A stretch of DNA of 64,000 nucleotides, taken from contig NZ_CP014315.1 of assembly GCF_001557535.2 (NCBI RefSeq), positions 1,054,001-1,118,000 on the forward strand, written 5' to 3'. A program made the translations under genes and the position numbers. The notes under the pieces were generated by a model. That model did not search any database and was not told the origin of the DNA. It was given only the letters and a program-made list of their open reading frames with translations. Of the stretch, positions 7,006 through 14,077 are shown piece by piece (the stretch's first letter is position 1; every line of letters begins with the position of its first letter). The stretch comes from Burkholderia sp. PAMC 26561. GTDB taxonomy: Bacteria; Pseudomonadota; Gammaproteobacteria; Burkholderiales; Burkholderiaceae.

Positions 7006-10000
7006 TCAAGCTGCCACCGCATCGTCCTTGCGCACGAACGCTTCGAAACTTTCCACGCGCATCGGGCGTGAAAAATAGAAGCCCTGATACGCGTGGCATC
7101 CCACGCTTGCAAGAAAATCACGCTGCGCCGGTGTCTCCACGCCTTCGGCAATCACGCCGAGTCCGAGACTTTGTGCAAGCGCCACGATCGTGCGTGCGAT
7201 GGCGGCGTCGTTGGGATCGACGAGAACATCGCGCACGAACGATTCATCGATCTTCAACTGATCGAGCGGCAAGCGCTTCAGGTATGACAGCGAGGAATAC
7301 CCGACGCCGAAATCATCGAGCGAAAACACCACGCCCTTCGCCTTGAGCGTCCACATCTTCTGCACGATGTCCTGCATGTTGTCCACCAGCAGGCTCTCGG
7401 TGAGTTCGAGCTTCAGGCGATCCGGATGCGCGCCGGTCTTGCGGATGATCGTCAGCACCTTGTCCACGAAGTCCGGCTGCCGGAACTGCTGGGCGCTGAC
7501 GTTCACGGCCATGGTCAGGTGCGCCATTTCGGGTTGCTCCATCCATTGCGCCAATCGTGTGCACGCGCTTTCCAGCACCCAGTCCCCGAGCGCCAGGATC
7601 AGGCCGGTTTCCTCCGCGAGCGGAATGAACTCGGCCGGCGGCACAAGTCCCTTTTCCGGATGCTGCCAGCGCACCAGCGCTTCGGCGCCTATGACACGGT
7701 AGCTGTCCGTCGTGTTGTCGATCACGCCGTCGGTCACTTGCGCCTGGTAGTGCAGGACGAACTGATCACCTTCGATCGCGCGGCGCAATCCCGCTTCGAG
7801 CGTCGCGCGTTCGATCACGGCCGTCTGCATGGCGGGATCGAAGAAACACATTGCGTTGCGGCCGCGTTCCTTCGACTTGTACATGGCGAGGTCGGCCTGC
7901 TTCAGCAGTTCGTCGATGACCGTGTGATGTCCCGAGAACAGCGTCGCCCCGATGCTCGCCGTGCTGCGATATTCGACGTCGTCGAGATGGTACGGGTTGC
8001 CGAGAACAGCGAGAATGCGCTCGCCGATGATCTCCGTCTCGTTCGCCGCTTCCTGCGGGTTTTCATGCAGGCTACCGAGGACCACGACAAACTCGTCGCC
8101 GCCCACGCGCGCCACCGTATCGCTGCGGCCGACGCTCGCCGCAAGCCTTCCCGCCGCTTGTTGCAGCAGCGCGTCGCCCTTGTCGTGGCCAAGGGTGTCG
8201 TTGAGCGTCTTGAAGTGATCCAGGTCGATGAACAGCAGCGCGCCGCATGTCTTCTTCTGCGCGCTGAGTGCGATGGCTTGCGTGAGGCGATCGATCAGCA
8301 GTGTGCGGTTCGGCAGGCGGGTGAGGGCGTCGAAGAAGGCGAGTTCGCGAATCCGTTCCTCCGCGATCTTGCGCTCGGTGATGTCGTGATGCGCGCCCAC
8401 GTAATGGCTGACCACGCCGTCCGCGCCCGTCACGGCCGAGATGCTCAGCCATTTCGGATACACCTCGCCATTCTTGCGGCGATCCCAGATTTCGCCTTGC
8501 CAGCCGCCCACGCGGTTGATCGATTCCCACATCTCTCGGAAGAAGGCGGCGTCGTGCCGGCCGGACTGAAGCATGCGCGGCGTCTTGCCGACGAGTTCCT
8601 CCGCGCTGTAACCCGTGCATTCGATAAACGCCGAATTGACGCGCAGGATCCTGGTATTGGCGTCGGTGACCATCATGCCTTCCAGCGAATCGAATGCAAC
8701 CGCCGCAATACGCAACTCGGACTCGGCCTGCTTGCGCTCGGTGATATCGCGCCCGCTCGTGCGAAAGCCCGTGAAGACACCTTTGGCGTCGGTGATCGGC
8801 ACCCACGAAACCGACAGCCACACAATCGACCCGTCCTTGCGCACGCAGCGGAATTCGAGGTCATGACCACGATGCCCCTGCAGCCCCTTCTTGAATTCCA
8901 GCGCGACCCGCGGCATGTCTTCCGGATGGATCAGCGTGGCGGCGAAGTCGGACATGGCCATGCATTCTTCGACGGTATAGCCCGTGTATTGCCTGACTGA
9001 CGGATTGATCCAGCGCGGCTTGCCGTCCGGTCCCCACCAGACTTCCCAGTTGACCGTGCAATCGGCGATGGCGCGAAACTTCTCTTCGCTTTCGCGCAAT
9101 TCGCGCGTCATGGTGGAAGCAAGGCGCATTGCGCGTCCGTGGCCGGTCACGAGCAACCACGCGAGCAAGGCCAGCGTGATGCTCAGCCCCGTGCCCGTGA
9201 TCGCGATGATCCATTGCGCGTTGCGCCCGAATCCGGTCTTGAACCCGTCTTGCGTGGCGAGGGACAGCGTCCAGTTATGGCCCGCTACCACGAGATATTC
9301 GCTGGCGGAGATCGTCTCTGCCGGAGGTTTCCTGCCGGTATCGGGCGATCGATAGAGCAACGCTGCAGCCGACGGTTCGACGCCGTCGTAGATGGCGAGC
9401 GACAGGCCGCGCGGCTGCTCGCCGTAGAGGCTTGCAATCACATCGCTCATTCGAAACGATGCATATACCCAGCCCGCCAGATGCGCCCGGCGCTGCGCAA
9501 CGTTGTCCTGTGACTGGCCGCGCGTATAAACCGGCACGTACATGATGAAACCGGGCTGCGCGTCGGGGCCGTCGTCGACTGCGAGCCTGACCTTGCCCGA
9601 TATCACGGCCATGCCCGAGTCGCGCGCCTTTTCCATGGCCAGACGGCGCACCGGATCGGTCCAGGTGTCGAAGCCGAGCGGCGTGCGGCGGTTGCCGCCA
9701 ACGTTCGGCTCGCGCTGGACGATCGGCGCGTAGTCGTCGCGGTCACCTTGCGGTGCGATGCCATAGTGGCCGAGGCCGTCCTTGACCATGGCCGCGACAT
9801 GTGCGTCCTTCTGCGCCGCCGATACCCACTTCACGACGCCTATTGCCTGGATGCCGGAGAAGTTCGCGTCGAGATTGAGCGCGCTGACATAGTCGCGCAC
9901 GTTGTCGCGGCCGACATTGCCGCCGGCGGCAAAGAGGCCCTGCACGCCGTGCAGCATCTGCTCGTAGGCGGCCATGCGCTGTTCTACACGGCTCACCGCG

Positions 10001-10185
10001 TCGCCGAGCGAGAAGTCGAACTGGGACAGCAACTCGCGCCGCGACGCTTGCTGTTCGTGATCCCACACGGCCCACGTGACGCTCAGCGCGGCAAAGAGGA
10101 CAAGTAGCGGAATCAACAGCGGGACCAGCCGATGCAGCGACTGCGGCGAGAGGCCGGCACGAACCCAGCGGCGCGCCCGGGTCAC
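7006..10185 (-). CDS. CHASE-PAS-PAS-GGDEF-EAL cyclic-di-GMP enzyme
   Basis: A 1059-aa membrane sensor. A transmembrane helix near residues 19-41 is followed by a periplasmic CHASE domain (about 75-290), a second helix (about 320-345), two PAS domains with PAC segments, GGDEF (residues 695-699) and EAL (835-837). The cyclase motif RVGGDEFVVVLG and the phosphodiesterase motifs EALVRW, KLELTES, DDFGVGYSSL and AEGVET are all present, so both activities are possible. The usual RxxD inhibitory site before GGDEF is missing (the sequence is VGRSDTVARVGGDEF). The GTG start at 10185 overlaps the TGA stop of the upstream binding-protein gene, so the two are translationally coupled. Confidence 0.92.
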   Translation of the reverse strand: MTRARRWVRAGLSPQSLHRLVPLLIPLLVLFAALSVTWAVWDHEQQASRRELLSQFDFSLGDAVSRVEQRMAAYEQMLHGVQGLFAAGGNVGRDNVRDYVSALNLDANFSGIQAIGVVKWVSAAQKDAHVAAMVKDGLGHYGIAPQGDRDDYAPIVQREPNVGGNRRTPLGFDTWTDPVRRLAMEKARDSGMAVISGKVRLAVDDGPDAQPGFIMYVPVYTRGQSQDNVAQRRAHLAGWVYASFRMSDVIASLYGEQPRGLSLAIYDGVEPSAAALLYRSPDTGRKPPAETISASEYLVVAGHNWTLSLATQDGFKTGFGRNAQWIIAITGTGLSITLALLAWLLVTGHGRAMRLASTMTRELRESEEKFRAIADCTVNWEVWWGPDGKPRWINPSVRQYTGYTVEECMAMSDFAATLIHPEDMPRVALEFKKGLQGHRGHDLEFRCVRKDGSIVWLSVSWVPITDAKGVFTGFRTSGRDITERKQAESELRIAAVAFDSLEGMMVTDANTRILRVNSAFIECTGYSAEELVGKTPRMLQSGRHDAAFFREMWESINRVGGWQGEIWDRRKNGEVYPKWLSISAVTGADGVVSHYVGAHHDITERKIAEERIRELAFFDALTRLPNRTLLIDRLTQAIALSAQKKTCGALLFIDLDHFKTLNDTLGHDKGDALLQQAAGRLAASVGRSDTVARVGGDEFVVVLGSLHENPQEAANETEIIGERILAVLGNPYHLDDVEYRSTASIGATLFSGHHTVIDELLKQADLAMYKSKERGRNAMCFFDPAMQTAVIERATLEAGLRRAIEGDQFVLHYQAQVTDGVIDNTTDSYRVIGAEALVRWQHPEKGLVPPAEFIPLAEETGLILALGDWVLESACTRLAQWMEQPEMAHLTMAVNVSAQQFRQPDFVDKVLTIIRKTGAHPDRLKLELTESLLVDNMQDIVQKMWTLKAKGVVFSLDDFGVGYSSLSYLKRLPLDQLKIDESFVRDVLVDPNDAAIARTIVALAQSLGLGVIAEGVETPAQRDFLASVGCHAYQGFYFSRPMRVESFEAFVRKDDAVAA

Positions 10186-11000
10186 TGCGGCGCCTTGAAA
10201 TCGACCATGGCCTGCGCCAGATCGGGTTTGAAATACTTGCGGAAGATCCGCAGCACTGTGCCATCCGCGCGCATCTGGTTCACCAGCGCGCGCCACTTCG
10301 CCTGCTCATCGGGCGAAAGCGCTTTTTTCGACATGATCAAACCGTGCGGCACGGCAGGATCATTGAATTCGATGACCGTGGTGACATCGCGAATACGCTT
10401 TTCTTCGAGCGCGGGGTAATCGAAGGGCTCCATGATCATGCCCTGAATGCGGCGGTTGATCAGCGCTTCATAGAGAGGTTCGAGGCCGCCCGCCTGACTG
10501 ACGCGATTTTTGGCGGCGAGTGTATCGACGAGTTTGTTGGCGGAATCGCTATAGCGGAAACTCCGGATGACGCCGAGCTGAAACTGGTCGCTGCGTTCGA
10601 AATCCGCCAGACGGTGCATGCCGGAATCTTTTCGGACGAGGAGATAATATTTATCGGTGAAATACCACGCAAACGTTGCAAAGCGATCGCGCTCTGCATT
10701 CGCAATGCCGGACAAGCTGAAGTCGAGCGCGCCGGATTCAATCAATTGCCAGATGCGCGCACGCGACATCAGGCTCACGTTGACCCTGCAGCCGCTGCGG
10801 CGAATGAGTTCATCTGCAAAGTCCTTGTCGATACCGGTGTCGGTATCGGCGGAATAAAGCAGACCGTGATCGTGCAATGCGAGCGTAAAGGGCCGGGAGC
10901 AATCGGGACCCGCCGCGACTGCGTTGCTCGTAGTCGCGCTCACTGTCGCCACCAGGCAGAAGAGCTTGAGCAGCATGCCGCCAAGACCATTTCTGATCAC
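10182..11000 (-). CDS. Periplasmic amino-acid-type solute-binding protein
   Basis: A 272-aa protein with a signal peptide (LLKLFCLVATVSATTSNAVA) and a single PBPb/SBP_bac_3 domain: FTLALHDHGLLYSADTDTG, VNVSLMSRARIWQLIESGA, DFSLSGIANAERDRFATFAW and LLVRKDSG. I chose the GTG at 11000 because a GGAG lies 6 bp upstream. No ABC permease or ATPase gene is nearby. The stop codon overlaps the GTG of a CHASE-GGDEF-EAL gene, so it probably serves as a ligand-presenting partner for that sensor rather than in uptake. That role is inferred. Confidence 0.87.
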   Translation of the reverse strand: MIRNGLGGMLLKLFCLVATVSATTSNAVAAGPDCSRPFTLALHDHGLLYSADTDTGIDKDFADELIRRSGCRVNVSLMSRARIWQLIESGALDFSLSGIANAERDRFATFAWYFTDKYYLLVRKDSGMHRLADFERSDQFQLGVIRSFRYSDSANKLVDTLAAKNRVSQAGGLEPLYEALINRRIQGMIMEPFDYPALEEKRIRDVTTVIEFNDPAVPHGLIMSKKALSPDEQAKWRALVNQMRADGTVLRIFRKYFKPDLAQAMVDFKAPQ

Positions 11001-11268
11001 TGTGTCTCCATGGTGAATGAGTTGACCAAGAGCGCATCGGCTCAATGAGGCCCGGACGCTTCTTTGTTTAGCTAAGTGATTGACGTGTTCGTTTAGCAGA
11101 TTTGCCGACAGGATGACACATCGGGCAGGCGAGAGTTTATTCGCAAATCGAAGGCACTTACGTTTGACGCCACGCAGTTTGATTAATTAATTATTCTAAG
11201 CAGGCTTGGTGATCCGGACTCGCGTGCGGGATGCGGTCCAGGATTGGCTGATCTGGCGCTTTTGATTC

Positions 11269-11304
11269 GCGGTCAAATGATGAACTGCGGTCAAATAATG
11301 AACT
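11269..11304. repeat. Two-copy tandem repeat, 18-bp unit
   Basis: Unit GCGGTCAAATGATGAACT (11269-11286) is followed directly by GCGGTCAAATAATGAACT (11287-11304), one mismatch, then a partial third GCG. It lies just past the terminator of the MurA-like gene. It may be a duplication or a pair of protein-binding sites. Confidence 0.85.
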
Positions 11305-11308
11305 GCGT

Positions 11309-11335
11309 AAAAGGCGCGGGCTTGAGCGCCCGCGC
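11309..11335 (-). terminator. Rho-independent terminator of the MurA-like gene
   Basis: On the minus strand a perfect 8-bp stem (GCGCGGGC with GCCCGCGC) encloses a 6-nt loop and is followed by TTTT. It begins about 31 bp after the stop codon of the gene ending at 11366. Confidence 0.85.
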
Positions 11336-11365
11336 TTCTCGTACTACTTGGAAGTGCTGCAAGGG

Positions 11366-12667
11366 TTATTCGCTGCTGGTCCATTCCACGTTCGCACCCA
11401 CTGAGCGCAGGTTTTCGACGAATCGCGGATGCGCGCGCCGGATTGGCAGCGCGTTGGTGATTTCCGAGCGGCCTTCAATACTTGCGGCAACCATCAGCAG
11501 CGCAATCGCCACGCGAATGATGTATGGGCTTTCCACCTTGGCCGGCGTAAGCGTGAGGCCGCCAAACGTGATCAGCCGATGCGGGTCCGACAGGAACACG
11601 TGCGCGCCGAACTTCGACAGTTCGCCGGACCAGCCCATGGCGCCGTCGTAGACCTTGTTCCAGAACATGGCGCTGCCTTCCGCCTTCACGCCGAGGGCGA
11701 TGAAAATCGGCAGCAGGTCGACCGGGAGATACGGCCACGGCGCCGCTTCGACCTTGGTCAGGATGTTCTGCGTGAATGGCCGGCGCACGCGCAAGGGGCC
11801 ATCGCGAACGGTGCGCGACCAGCCGTTGCTGTGCTCCACGTGTACACCGAATTTCGCGAAGGTCCGGTCGATCAGCGGAAACTGTTCCGGCGCCGTGTTC
11901 TTCACCGCAATATCACCGCCCGTGATAGCGCCGAGCGCGAGGAACGTGGCGATTTCATGAAAGTCTTCGCTGAAACGAAATTCGCCGCCGCCCAGTTTCT
12001 TGCCGCCGGTCACGGTGATGCGTGATGTTCCAATGCCGTCGATCGCCACGCCGAGCATCGCGAGAAAACGGCAGAACTCCTGCACGTGAGGCTCCGATGC
12101 CGCGTTGACCAGCGACGACGTGCCATTTGCGGATGCCGCGCAAAGCACGAAGTTCTCGGTCGTCGTCACCGATGCGTAGTCGAACCAGTGATCATTCGCG
12201 GTCATCTGCGATTCGACGCGAACGATCAGCGAGTCCGTCGTGCGCTCGATGCGCGCGCCGAAACGCTCGAATACCTCGACGTGCGGGTCGATCTCGCGCA
12301 CACCCAACGTGCAGCCTTTTACGTCATTTTCCAGACGCGCGACGCCAAAGCGTGCGAGCAGCGGCGGCACCAGCATGATCGACGAACGCATCTCTTCCGG
12401 CAGCCGGTGTTCGACCGGATCGAACCGCGTGGCGTGATGGTGAAGCTGCAGGACGCCGGTCGTGAAATCCATCGAAACGCTGCTGCCGAGCATGCGGAAA
12501 ATGTCGAGGATCTTCTTGACGTCGGTGATGTCCGGAACGCCTATAAGCCGCAATGGCTGGTCGGTCAGAAGGGTGGCGCAGAGAATAGGCAGGACGGCGT
12601 TCTTGTTGGCGGACGGGGTGATTTCACCGCGCAGCGCAATGCCGCCGTGGACGATCAGGTTGGACAT
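11366..12667 (-). CDS. Divergent MurA-like enolpyruvyl transferase
   Basis: A 433-aa protein of the EPSP/MurA fold. Conserved MurA positions are visible: the SANKNAVLPIL segment (Lys22/Asn23 of E. coli MurA), EEMRSSI (Arg91), KGCTLGVREIDPH with the Cys115 and Arg120 equivalents, and PYLPVDLLPIF with the catalytic Asp305 equivalent. The segment that is normally IFENRF is MFWNKV here, and the following region differs, so this is not the housekeeping MurA. Burkholderia usually carry murA in the mla/his region; here the gene stands alone with its own terminator. It may be a second UDP-GlcNAc enolpyruvyl transferase or act on another sugar nucleotide. The ATG at 12667 is set by the MSNLIVHGG family start. 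Confidence 0.82.
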   Translation of the reverse strand: MSNLIVHGGIALRGEITPSANKNAVLPILCATLLTDQPLRLIGVPDITDVKKILDIFRMLGSSVSMDFTTGVLQLHHHATRFDPVEHRLPEEMRSSIMLVPPLLARFGVARLENDVKGCTLGVREIDPHVEVFERFGARIERTTDSLIVRVESQMTANDHWFDYASVTTTENFVLCAASANGTSSLVNAASEPHVQEFCRFLAMLGVAIDGIGTSRITVTGGKKLGGGEFRFSEDFHEIATFLALGAITGGDIAVKNTAPEQFPLIDRTFAKFGVHVEHSNGWSRTVRDGPLRVRRPFTQNILTKVEAAPWPYLPVDLLPIFIALGVKAEGSAMFWNKVYDGAMGWSGELSKFGAHVFLSDPHRLITFGGLTLTPAKVESPYIIRVAIALLMVAASIEGRSEITNALPIRRAHPRFVENLRSVGANVEWTSSE

Positions 12668-12814
12668 GTATGGGTGCCAGGCGTTTGAGAGCAAGGCGCA
12701 TATGATGCCACCGCGTGCAACGTTTGCCGTCATGGGCCAGTCAATTTCGATGTCGATGTGTGCATGGCACGACATCTTGAGGTGCTTTTCAGAATCCGTA
12801 CCCGGCCCCTATTT

Positions 12815-13171
12815 TCAGTCGCTTGCAGCCAGCGCTTTATTGTTAAGCAAAGCGTCGATGCGTTCGCGGTTTGCATCGCCCCAAGCGCATAGCGGCATCA
12901 GCGCACGGGCGAGCGTCAACCCGAATTCGGTCATCTGATAGTCGACTCTCGGTGGAATCTCGCCGTAGTCACGCCGCATGATGACGCCATCTTCTGCGAG
13001 TTCGCGCACTTGCTGGATCAGCACTTTCTCGCTGATGCCGGCGACGAGCCGCTTGAGCTCGCCGAAACGCCGCGGGCCGCCATTCAGATGAAACAGGACG
13101 ATCGGTTTCCACTTTCCGCCGATTACCGATAACGCGACCTCGAGCCCACAACTGAAAGAACGGGTTTCCAT
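12815..13171 (-). CDS. HxlR family transcriptional regulator
   Basis: A 118-aa winged-helix regulator of the HxlR/MarR-like group. The N-terminal METRSFSCGLEVALSVIGG carries the conserved Cys that in several HxlR proteins is the redox or electrophile sensor. KWKPIVLFHL and RRFGELKRLVAGISEKVL form the helix-turn-helix, and RRDYGEIPPRVDYQMTEFG is the wing. The start follows AGGAGAATC. It is divergent from an SDR gene, and the inverted repeat between them is the likely operator. It probably represses the SDR, and itself, until a reactive compound modifies the Cys; this mode is inferred from the family. Confidence 0.9.
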   Translation of the reverse strand: METRSFSCGLEVALSVIGGKWKPIVLFHLNGGPRRFGELKRLVAGISEKVLIQQVRELAEDGVIMRRDYGEIPPRVDYQMTEFGLTLARALMPLCAWGDANRERIDALLNNKALAASD

Positions 13172-13183
13172 GATTCTCCTGGC

Positions 13184-13201
13184 ACCTACCTTTAGGTAGG
13201 T
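13184..13201. promoter_or_regulatory. Probable HxlR operator
   Basis: A perfect inverted repeat, ACCTACC-N4-GGTAGGT, lies between the divergent HxlR and SDR genes, 13 bp upstream of the regulator ATG. HxlR-type regulators typically bind such short palindromes in their own divergent promoter. Confidence 0.75.
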
Positions 13202-13263
13202 ACTAGCATAACAGAATGTACCCGCCCATAATGAATTCTCCAACTCATTAAAGGAGAACTCAC

Positions 13264-14013
13264 ATGGGCAAGCTCACAGGAAAAGTCGCGGTGATCACGG
13301 GTGCGAACAGCGGTATTGGTCTCGCCACGGCAAAGCGTTTCGCCGAGGAGGGCGCGCGCGTGTTCATGAGCGGACGGCGTCAGCAGGAACTCGACGCAGC
13401 AGTCGCGGAAGTGGGCGCGAACGCGCGCGGCATCCAGGGCGACGTATCGAAACTTGCTGACATTGACCGGTTGTTCGAGGTCGTCAAAAGCGAGGCGGGC
13501 AGTATCGATATCCTCTTCGCCAACGCAGGCGGCGGCGAATTTGCAGCGCTCGGCCAGATCACGGAAGAGCACTTCGACAAGACCTTCGACACCAACGTCA
13601 AGGGCACGCTCTTCACCGTGCAGAAGGCGTTGCCGCTGTTGAGGGACGGCAGCTCGATCATCTTGACCGGATCGACCACGGAAGTAACAGGAGGGGCATC
13701 GTTCAGCGTTTATAGCGCGACCAAGGCCGCGATCCGCAATTTCGCCCGAAGCTGGATTGTCGACCTCGCGCCGCGCAAGATCCGCGTCAACGTGCTGGTT
13801 CCCGGCGCGACATCGACGCCTGGCTGGCATGGCCTCGCGACCACGCAGGAAGCCAGCGACGAGATGATCAAGTACGTGCAATCGGTCACGCCGCTCGGAC
13901 GTCTCGCCAAGCCCGAAGAGACTGCAAATGCAGCACTTTTCCTCGCCTCCGATGAAAGCAGTTTCGTAACGGGCAGCGAACTTTTCGTCGATGGCGGCTC
14001 CGCGCAAATTTGA
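13264..14013 (+). CDS. SDR family oxidoreductase
   Basis: A 249-aa classical short-chain dehydrogenase: cofactor motif TGANSGIG (residues 13-20), NAGGG in the NNAG position, the catalytic Ser in ILTGSTTE, and YSATKAA carrying Tyr-x3-Lys. The C-terminal PLGRLAKPEETANAALFLASDES and VDGG are typical. The start follows AAAGGAGAACTCAC. It is divergent from an HxlR regulator with a palindrome in between, so it is probably induced by an electrophile or quinone. NAD(P)H-dependent carbonyl reduction is likely; the substrate is unknown. Confidence 0.9.
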   Translation: MGKLTGKVAVITGANSGIGLATAKRFAEEGARVFMSGRRQQELDAAVAEVGANARGIQGDVSKLADIDRLFEVVKSEAGSIDILFANAGGGEFAALGQITEEHFDKTFDTNVKGTLFTVQKALPLLRDGSSIILTGSTTEVTGGASFSVYSATKAAIRNFARSWIVDLAPRKIRVNVLVPGATSTPGWHGLATTQEASDEMIKYVQSVTPLGRLAKPEETANAALFLASDESSFVTGSELFVDGGSAQI

Positions 14014-14056
14014 CGCGGAGCGACCCCAGGGCGCTTCAGTAGCGGTATCATGACTG

Positions 14057-14072
14057 CTGTATATGCATACAG
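14057..14072. promoter_or_regulatory. LexA-binding site (SOS box)
   Basis: CTGTATATGCATACAG matches the LexA consensus CTG-N10-CAG with an AT-rich centre (TATATATATA in the ideal box). It ends 5 bp before the chosen start of the FAN1-like nuclease gene, so LexA bound there would block transcription. Confidence 0.85.
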
Positions 14073-14077
14073 TGATC

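Larger units (their letters stand above)
11001..11365. other. Intergenic region with terminator and tandem repeat
   Basis: A 365-bp gap between two minus-strand genes. It holds the terminator of the MurA-like gene, an 18-bp tandem repeat just beyond it, and an AT-rich stretch around 11178-11202 (TTGATTAATTAATTATTC). The promoter of the binding-protein gene should lie in the part nearest 11001. No coding sequence is supported. Confidence 0.6.

Noticed and set aside
7426..9000. 524-codon open frame antisense to the GGDEF-EAL gene
   Set aside because: Same artefact; the opposite strand has complete, well-conserved domains.
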